From positions 11,711,498 to 11,775,497 of the forward strand of contig CM055835.1 in assembly GCA_029582265.1 (NCBI GenBank): a DNA stretch of 64,000 nt, written 5' to 3'. This document shows, piece by piece, positions 57,806 through 64,000 of this stretch (the first letter of the stretch is position 1; each line of letters opens with the position of its first letter). Both the position numbers and the translations under genes were made by a program. The DNA comes from Zoroaster sp. YZ-2022 (lineage: Eukaryota > Echinodermata > Asteroidea > Forcipulatida > Zoroasteridae). A model generated the notes under the pieces. It was not told the DNA's origin and did not search any database. It was given only the letters and a program-made list of their open reading frames with translations.

Positions 57806-58403
57806 TACGAAGTATGTTTTTTGTACAGGTGGTAAAAGTGTGACTGCTTATTATGATTGATTAATTTTCATTTTTAGTAAACTACTTTCCCAATTTAAAT
57901 GCCAATAATTTTGGATTTTTCCCTAAAATTTATATAATTAAAAAAATGTTTATTTCTTAAATATATATTGCAATTATGAAATTAGAATGTTGGAAACTGT
58001 AAATAAAAGTGATATTTAAAGCGGCACACACCCTCAGCTGTTATGTCAATTGTGTGGTCACGTGCAAACTTAAAAACCAGTGGGCCAGCCAGCATTTTAT
58101 TAATTTGCGTTTTCATTTCACTGCTGCTAATCCTTAATGGATTTTTTGTTCAGTGTCTCAAATGAAAGCTTATAACTTCCTTAACCCCAGAAAAATAGCA
58201 ATTCAACGTTTAAATCTATTTTTACTGTCAAATTGGCCCAAACACGGGAGATACATCTTTAATCTATCTTTAATTGCTTTCTGTAGACACGTTTCTTTGA
58301 CGCATATGAAAATATTTCAAACATGTTATTGACGGTAAATATCTTTAAAGCCTTTAAATATATATGATTGTATTATGTAGGTGCTATCATTTTAGTAAAG
58401 TTA
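57806..58403. other. Intergenic, no gene seen
   Basis: AT-rich; no repeat family or coding signal recognised. Confidence 0.5.
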
Positions 58404-58575
58404 GTAACATTATTACACGTTAGAACGTAAAGGAACTGTTTTCTAAGTAACATTATTACACGTTAGAACGTAAAGGAACTGTTTTCTAAGTAACATTATT
58501 ACACGTTAGAACGTAAAGGAACTGTTTTCTAAGTAACATTATTACATGTTAGAACGTAAAGGAACTGTTTTCTAA
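58404..58575. repeat. Tandem repeat, 4 x 43 bp
   Basis: Exact period of 43 bp (starts 58404, 58447, 58490, 58533). Each unit contains GTAACATTATTACACGTTAG, with one C-to-T change in the last unit. No spacer diversity, so not CRISPR-like. Confidence 0.95.
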
Positions 58576-59343
58576 GTACTTTTACATTTTACGGTCGAAT
58601 TCTTCAGAAAACAAAAACCTTTGTTGCGGCAATATTCACTTAAATCAGGGTTCGAATTTGACAGTTTGTCAAAATAAACAAAGTTTGCACTGACTGAATC
58701 CTATTTCTTTTAATTATATATTTACATGCACATTTTACTCCACGCGGCTATAATTTCATCATAATATGCTAGCATCGTGAAATTCAAAGAAATATACTTG
58801 AAAAGTCTCCACCACCCTGCGGAATCTTTAATATAAAAAAGTACTTAAAACATGCCGACAGTGAATATGCATGCGGACCAGTGAATATGCACTGGTCTGG
58901 CCGGCTTGTGAAAACAAAGTCAACTCTGAATATTTGTCGGCTGGCTTATCGTTACACTTGAATCACAAATGGTCAGCCATGCATATCTCACTTAAAACGA
59001 ATTGTCAGTACTCGATCACCTGTATGACGCAGCACAATGAAATAGCCTGGAATGTTCGGCGTTCCTAACGTAGACACGCTAGCACGTGCAAACGTTTAAA
59101 CTCGCACAAGATCGCGTGTTTTTTTCTTGTAGCTTGCGAAACAGATAAACACTTATATCTAAAAGCACAGGCTTGGCTTGGTTTTGAGATGGTTGTTTCG
59201 TCAGTTTCGAGAAAAGCTCAAATGTAAAGGTATTTGTTTAGAAAAAATATAATTTAAAATGGATCATCAGCTGAAGATTCATTTCCACGAAAGAAGGATC
59301 AGAACGACGGAATGCATTTTCACAATTTGTTTCAGTAGGCCTA

Positions 59344-59970
59344 ATGCTATGGTCCCACAGAGATTTCGACTCTCTAGATCGTGTTTCGTCAAGATTTTAG
59401 ATTTTTTACAAAATTTTTTCGAGAAAAGTCGAAATAGTTTAAAGAGTCTAAAAATATCGAAACTGTCGATATTTGTCGGAAAAAAAATCATTAATCGAAT
59501 ATTATTAAACCTGACCAATATTTTTCGATAAAGTTTCGATCAAATTTATCGAAATTTTGTCGACATTTTATCGAAACTGTCGAAAATGAAATCGAAATAG
59601 TCTTAACAGTCTAAAAGTTCGAAAACCAGTCGAAATAAATCTAAACTCTCTAAATAATCGGAACACTTGTCCAAATTTTTTAAAACAATCGAAAAATAAT
59701 CGAAAAAAATTCGAAATCAATCTAAACAGTCTAAACAGTCGAATTTTGTCGAAATGCCAGTCGAAATGATCTAAACAGTCGAAAGTCGTCGAAATAAAAT
59801 CGAAAATGATTCGAAATTGTCGAGAAAATAAAAAATGTTATCACGGAAACCATATATTTTGTCGATATTTGTACGAGATTTTGACGAAATTATTCAAAAT
59901 AACAACAACAAAAAAGAATCAATATATATTTCGACAGAAAGATCGAAATATTCCTGTGGGACCATAGCAT
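59344..59970. mobile_element. TIR element with TCGA-rich interior
   Basis: Ends ATGCTATGGTCCCACAG and CTGTGGGACCATAGCAT are exact complements. The 600-bp interior is made almost wholly of TCGAAA / TCTAAA / TTTCGA words spaced roughly 10-20 bp apart, running first as TTTCGA and then as TCGAAA. No ORF beyond chance. Confidence 0.7.
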
Positions 59971-60105
59971 AAATAGACAACTAAATATTTGATTTTGTAC
60001 ATACTACATATACGGTACAAGTATGTCAATCAGAATCAATCCCTTAACAAAGATATTTTCTATCAAAATTCGTTCGCTTTATAATTTGCTTTGTGGGTCG
60101 TCTTA

Positions 60106-60284
60106 AGCCCAGTTCATACTTGACGCGAAAGCGAATGCAAAGCGAATTTTACGTCCCCAAATTCACGGCGAGTGATTCGCGCATGTGTTCAACTTTATTG
60201 CGAACCTTCGCCGCGAATATTTGCTGTGAACCACGTCACGAATTTCGCTTCACATTCGCTTTTGCGTGAAGTACGAACCGGCCT
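60106..60284. mobile_element. PIF/Harbinger-like MITE, 179 bp
   Basis: AGCCCAGTTCATACTTGACG left, complementary CGTGAAGTACGAACCGGCCT right, flanked by TTA (60103-60105 and 60285-60287). A 3-bp TTA duplication points to PIF/Harbinger. The interior has repeated GCGAA/TTCGC words. Confidence 0.7.
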
Positions 60285-60495
60285 TTAGCCAAACATGGGC
60301 GACATATCTTGAAATACAAAGATAAAAAACACACACTATTGGAAATTTGAAAGCTTATTAAAGGTAGAAAAGTGATATCAACATGGATATACAGTTGTGC
60401 ATAATGTTTTCAAGATTAAACATTCTGATTCAATAGGTCCTTGAAGTTGAAGTGTACTTTTCCTCACTGGGTTTTCTTTTTTAGTCAGGAGTGTT

Positions 60496-60706
60496 CAGGC
60501 ACGTAGCTACGGGGGGCACGTGCCCCCCCCCCCCACCCCAAAAAAATGTCAGAGTTTGGTTTAAATTTAATAACCTAATTATCACAACTATGCTATAGCC
60601 ATCTACTAATTAATACCAAATTGATTCAAGTAGCGAGCATGTTCAGTTTTATGCAATATCACATGGAATGTGCCCCCCAAAAATTCCAACTCTGGCTACG
60701 TGCCTG
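60496..60706. mobile_element. hAT-type MITE with confirmed empty site
   Basis: CAGGCACGTAGC / GGCTACGTGCCTG ends, 8-bp duplication GGAGTGTT (60488-60495 and 60707-60714). The paralogous position near 55945 has one uninterrupted GGAGTGTT. Interior has G and C runs. Confidence 0.85.
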
Positions 60707-61273
60707 GGAGTGTTTGGCCTTTTATCTTAGATTGCATAAATCTAAAAGTTGACAGAAACCACTGCTTAAAGTGGGAGGGAAATTTATCATGAATAATGTT
60801 ATGGTGAGCACTTATCATAAGGTATACAAAAAATGTACGTGGGAATTTTCACATGTTTGTTTTTAATATATAGGCTCTTATCTAATGTGATTCAAAGCCA
60901 GCGTTAACCTTACTTTAAATTCTATCGTCCATACATTTCTGTTCCAAATGCTATTGTTGTTCATAATGCCATTAATTAAGTTTATTAATTTCTTAGGTCT
61001 TTCTTAATATGGGCTTCCTTCCGTACTTACTTTGATAAGTAAATATTCAACGCAAATATTGTCAAGAAGATTTGGAAACGGTGAAGCAAACGATTTTCAG
61101 GGGAAAACATCTCAGACAGTAAAACGTGTGACATTTTAGTAATTTCGTTGACGTTGACACTGACGGTCTTTGATGTCAGTGTTGGTGGGGTTCTTGGGAA
61201 AAGAGCTTGTTTTGTAACCTAAAGAAAGTAAGAATACAAAACGATGCAATTGTACGATTCAGATACCACCCGC

Positions 61274-61513
61274 CCATTGGCGGATCCAGGGGGGGGGGGC
61301 TGTAGCCCCCTAAAATCGTTTTAAAAAAATTAAAAAAAAAAAAAAACAGAATCAGATACAAACGGTAAGGTATTCCCCTCATGTTTCCCCTCATTTCTCC
61401 CTCACTGTGCTTTGTTTTCCTCAACCTTTGATTATTTCATTGTAATTTTTGTAGTACTGAAAAATCGTTCTTGATTCTCAGTCCCCCCTAAAAAAATATT
61501 CTGGATCCGCCCA
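61274..61513. mobile_element. MITE with GGCGGATCCAGG ends
   Basis: TGGCGGATCCAGGGGG on the left and CTGGATCCGCC on the right, with TAGCCCCCTAAA / CCCCCCTAAAAAA next to them. Inserted in copy 2 of the segmental duplication, absent from copy 1. TSD ambiguous. Confidence 0.65.
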
Positions 61514-62650
61514 TGCACCCGCCCCTCCATTACTTCATGTCAACCGTGTGAATCCCACACCGAATTACTCCCACACCAAATATCAAACACAAACCTTATA
61601 CAAAATAAAGTAAAAAGAATTTAAACTTTTTCTTATCGATTCAAAAGATTCAATGAACCGAACAGCAACAAATTGAATGGGATGTTGGGCGTTAACAGGT
61701 CACTATAGCTAGCACTCACATTTGTTGGAATTACATTTGTGAGAAAAACATTAGAAGGGGCTGCAATTTGATTAAATACTTTACCCATTTAAAAAGCAGT
61801 AATTATGGATTTTCGCCCCAATAGTTCACTAATTGATGATCCATTTCCACGTGAGAAGGAATACAACATCAAAATACATTTTCACTTTTTTTGTTAACGA
61901 GACAACGAAAAAAATTGAAGGATTTTGATTTTGTACATACTAGGCCTACATACATGTATACGTTCATTCTTACTATAAATATGGATGCATTTACAGACAT
62001 TTCATCAATTTGTACAATCATCCACAACTCCATGTTGTAAAATGTAACCGCACTAATTGACTTCAAAATAATAATAACGGTAATAATTGTTTTAAAAAAC
62101 TTAACCCATATACTTAGCTTGTGATTTTGTGGGGCTTAGTCTTCACATCTAACGTTTTGCTTAATTAGCGCGAGCTCGCACAAGTCTAACTTGAGTCAAA
62201 GACCCTCATAACAATTCATTCTTCGCTTGCGGAATCCTAGATTCACCAGGATTATTTATTTATCACTTCAAACAAATTGATTGCCGTACCTATAGTGACT
62301 TTCTCCACTACTGTATTTTATTCAAAATCGTAAGTACAACATTGTTAATGTTGTCAAAACTCCTTTTAAGAGTATGCCGTCAAGGATTAGTAACCAGTAA
62401 ATTAAATGTACATGTATGACTGTGTAATTTGTTGTATGTTACAGGCCGAGGGCGTGGGCAGTCTTCCGATTGCCCAGCACGGCTGTCAATCAGAATCAAG
62501 CGCGTTTGAAATATTGCTTTTACTCACAGTTTCAGACATAGTTATTTTTTTCGTTTAACAACGATATTATCTTTCAAAATTCGTTCGCTTTATAAATTCT
62601 ATTTTGTGGGTCGTCTATTATATTGTGAAAATGCATTCAGATAGTTTTGT

Positions 62651-63364
62651 AGTCATTCTTATGTGGAAAAAATAATCTTTTTCTAAATTCGAACTGATTA
62701 GTATTTAACTTGACTTAAAAAATACAGCACCGCAGACAGAATTATTTATAGCTGGGAAGATTAATTCTATCACTAACTTTACACTAAGAAAGTTTTTCAT
62801 TAATATTCGACTATTTTGATATTTTTTAATTACTTATCTTATACTCAACCTTTAAAACTTAAAGAGAAGGTATACAACATTGGTAATAACTTAGACTATG
62901 TTAATTCCAACCCCTTGTAGATATGTGTCATCAAACTAATCTGTGAAAATTCATTCACAGTAAGTGTTCAAGTTTTTGAGAAAACAACGAAAACCGTTAC
63001 ATATTTTCTGTTTTTATGTCGTCCGGCAATTTGTTTAAAATAAAATGTTAATCCACAAATATTACTCGAAGGTGAGGGGTTAGGAGGGTTAGGATGGGGT
63101 TAGATACAAGGGTGGTTATTGGAATTTGAAATGTTTTAATCATCCCCGACTTTTGATAATAAATGTATGCCATTGACTTAGAACAATTAATTAATTTGGA
63201 AGGCATCGCCACGTTTATATCTTACAACTTTTGATAGCCCATAATTTGGTTTTGTGAAATGTTGGGAGAACATTCATTAATTCCACCCTGTCTGCTTTCG
63301 ACCAGCGGTTTATTTATTACCGGTATTTGTATATTTGATTCCCATTTCGAAGGTTTGAATCTTT
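62651..63364. other. Intergenic, no gene seen
   Basis: AT-rich. An AAGGTATACAACATTGGTAAT head (62866) resembles the dispersed repeat of 38944 and 39768. No exon supported. Confidence 0.45.
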
Positions 63365-63480
63365 GCATGGTGAAAGTATATACAATCTAAGGGAGGTTTG
63401 CGTTAGCACCATGGATTATTTGTTTAGTTCTCCTTTGAATTCTCGTTTGAGAGTGATTGTACTGTAAATTGACCTGTTCG
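63365..63480 (-). mobile_element. Penelope-like family terminus
   Basis: On the minus strand: CATGGTGCTAACGCAAACC, a gap of about 30 bp, CACCATGCAAAGATTC, the same order and spacing as at 12333 and 30355-30628. Confidence 0.6.
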
Positions 63481-64000
63481 CGAGTAATTGTCAGTCGTCG
63501 ACCGGGCAGAGCAAAAGCCACCGTGACCCACCAGATTGGAAAGGCATTGAACGCCATTTATTTAGGTTAAAGGCAAGGAGCTTGCAACGTTAGAGGTTTT
63601 ACCCCACTTTATAAATGAAACGAGCCATGTCCACAGTTTGTTTGGCATCACATTGTTCCTCTGCATTTGACATTTTGTGGAAATAATGGCCCAAATTCAT
63701 GAATATAGATTGGTTTCTCGTTCAGAGTATTTTGGACAAACAAACCCTTGAAGTCATGCGTATCGGAGTGAGAGATTGTAGAAAATCGTTGGAAGTTAGC
63801 ACTCGTTTGGGAGTGGTCTTCTTCTGGAGTGACTGGCCTACGGTTTTGTCAAGAACAACACTTAATTTAAAAGATATAGATGTCAATCAGCCTTTTACTT
63901 TTGAGTTTAAATAGCTTTGGCATACACAAGTTTCAGACAAAGATTTTGGATATTTTGATGCATTTAACATTAGTTTCTGTGGGTGTTTAATTAGTGGGAG
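63481..64000. other. Window end, no gene supported
   Basis: A frame open from 63699 to 63914 has no splice or codon pattern that I trust. No repeat recognised. Confidence 0.4.

Larger units (their letters stand above)
60430..62650. repeat. Segmental duplication, copy 2
   Basis: In the same order as about 55900-60100: AGGAGTGTT...CTTTTATCTTA, GGGAAA(A)TTATCATGAATAAT, GATTCAAAGCCA, GTGTTGGTGGGGTTCT, ACCGTGTGAATCCCAC, CATTTCCACG, TCAAAATTCGTTCGCTTT and TGTGGGTCGTCT. Spacing differences are explained in part by elements inserted in one copy only. Confidence 0.75.

Noticed and set aside
58404..58575. Four regular repeats as a possible CRISPR array
   Set aside because: Direct head-to-tail 43-bp repeats without spacers, in animal DNA.
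59259..59531. ORF at the start of the TCGA-rich element
   Set aside because: Low-complexity product that crosses the element boundary; no splice or homology support.
63699..63914. 71-codon ORF near the window end
   Set aside because: No start context, splice sites or family resemblance; length expected by chance.

Overview
The window is animal nuclear DNA: AT-rich, with split genes, GT-AG introns and dense interspersed repeats (Penelope-like, CR1/L2-like, hAT, TTAA-target elements, tRNA-derived SINEs). Content and repeat style suggest a marine invertebrate deuterostome, most likely an echinoderm. That placement is inference; no ribosomal or mitochondrial marker is present.

Two plus-strand host genes can be assembled exon by exon from splice sites and reading phase. 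The first (about 680-7922) is the 3' part of a membrane protein: the end of an EGF-like module, one transmembrane helix, and a cytoplasmic tail of about 120 residues ending in a tiny terminal exon. The second (about 11.15-42.41 kb) is a complete orthologue of CCHCR1 (coiled-coil alpha-helical rod protein 1). It has 20 coding exons with compatible phases at every junction and a model of 790 aa, close to the human length of about 780. Two competing first exons (11152-11215 and 11841-11925) both fit the phase of exon 2.

The introns are landing pads. They hold a candidate solo LTR, a 5'-truncated LINE next to a splice acceptor, foldback MITEs, a roughly 150-bp tandem array, a Penelope-like reverse transcriptase relic, a BED-like zinc-finger relic, three copies of one hAT family with 8-bp target duplications, and a segment of about 1.1 kb present two and a half times in the intron before exon 12. 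The functional exon-12 acceptor sits inside the last copy of that segment.

From 43.7 kb to the end the sequence is mainly repetitive: GT-rich duplicated tracts, a nearly full-length but broken CR1/L2-like LINE on the minus strand with an N-terminal 2A-like motif, a SINE sharing that LINE's 3' tail, a second LINE 3' end, a 1.5-kb element with terminal inverted repeats, a Penelope-like 3' end with a GIY-YIG relic, and an old segmental duplication (about 55.9-60.1 versus 60.4-62.7 kb). A small two-exon minus-strand gene candidate lies at 49925-50226. I found no convincing host gene between 51.7 and 64 kb.

The most distinctive finding is a family of short Penelope-derived elements with a shared terminal sequence and a hammerhead-like hairpin. 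Two copies inserted reciprocally into the duplicated CCHCR1 intron, so each paralogue serves as the empty site for the other and fixes the element ends and the 12-13 bp target duplications.
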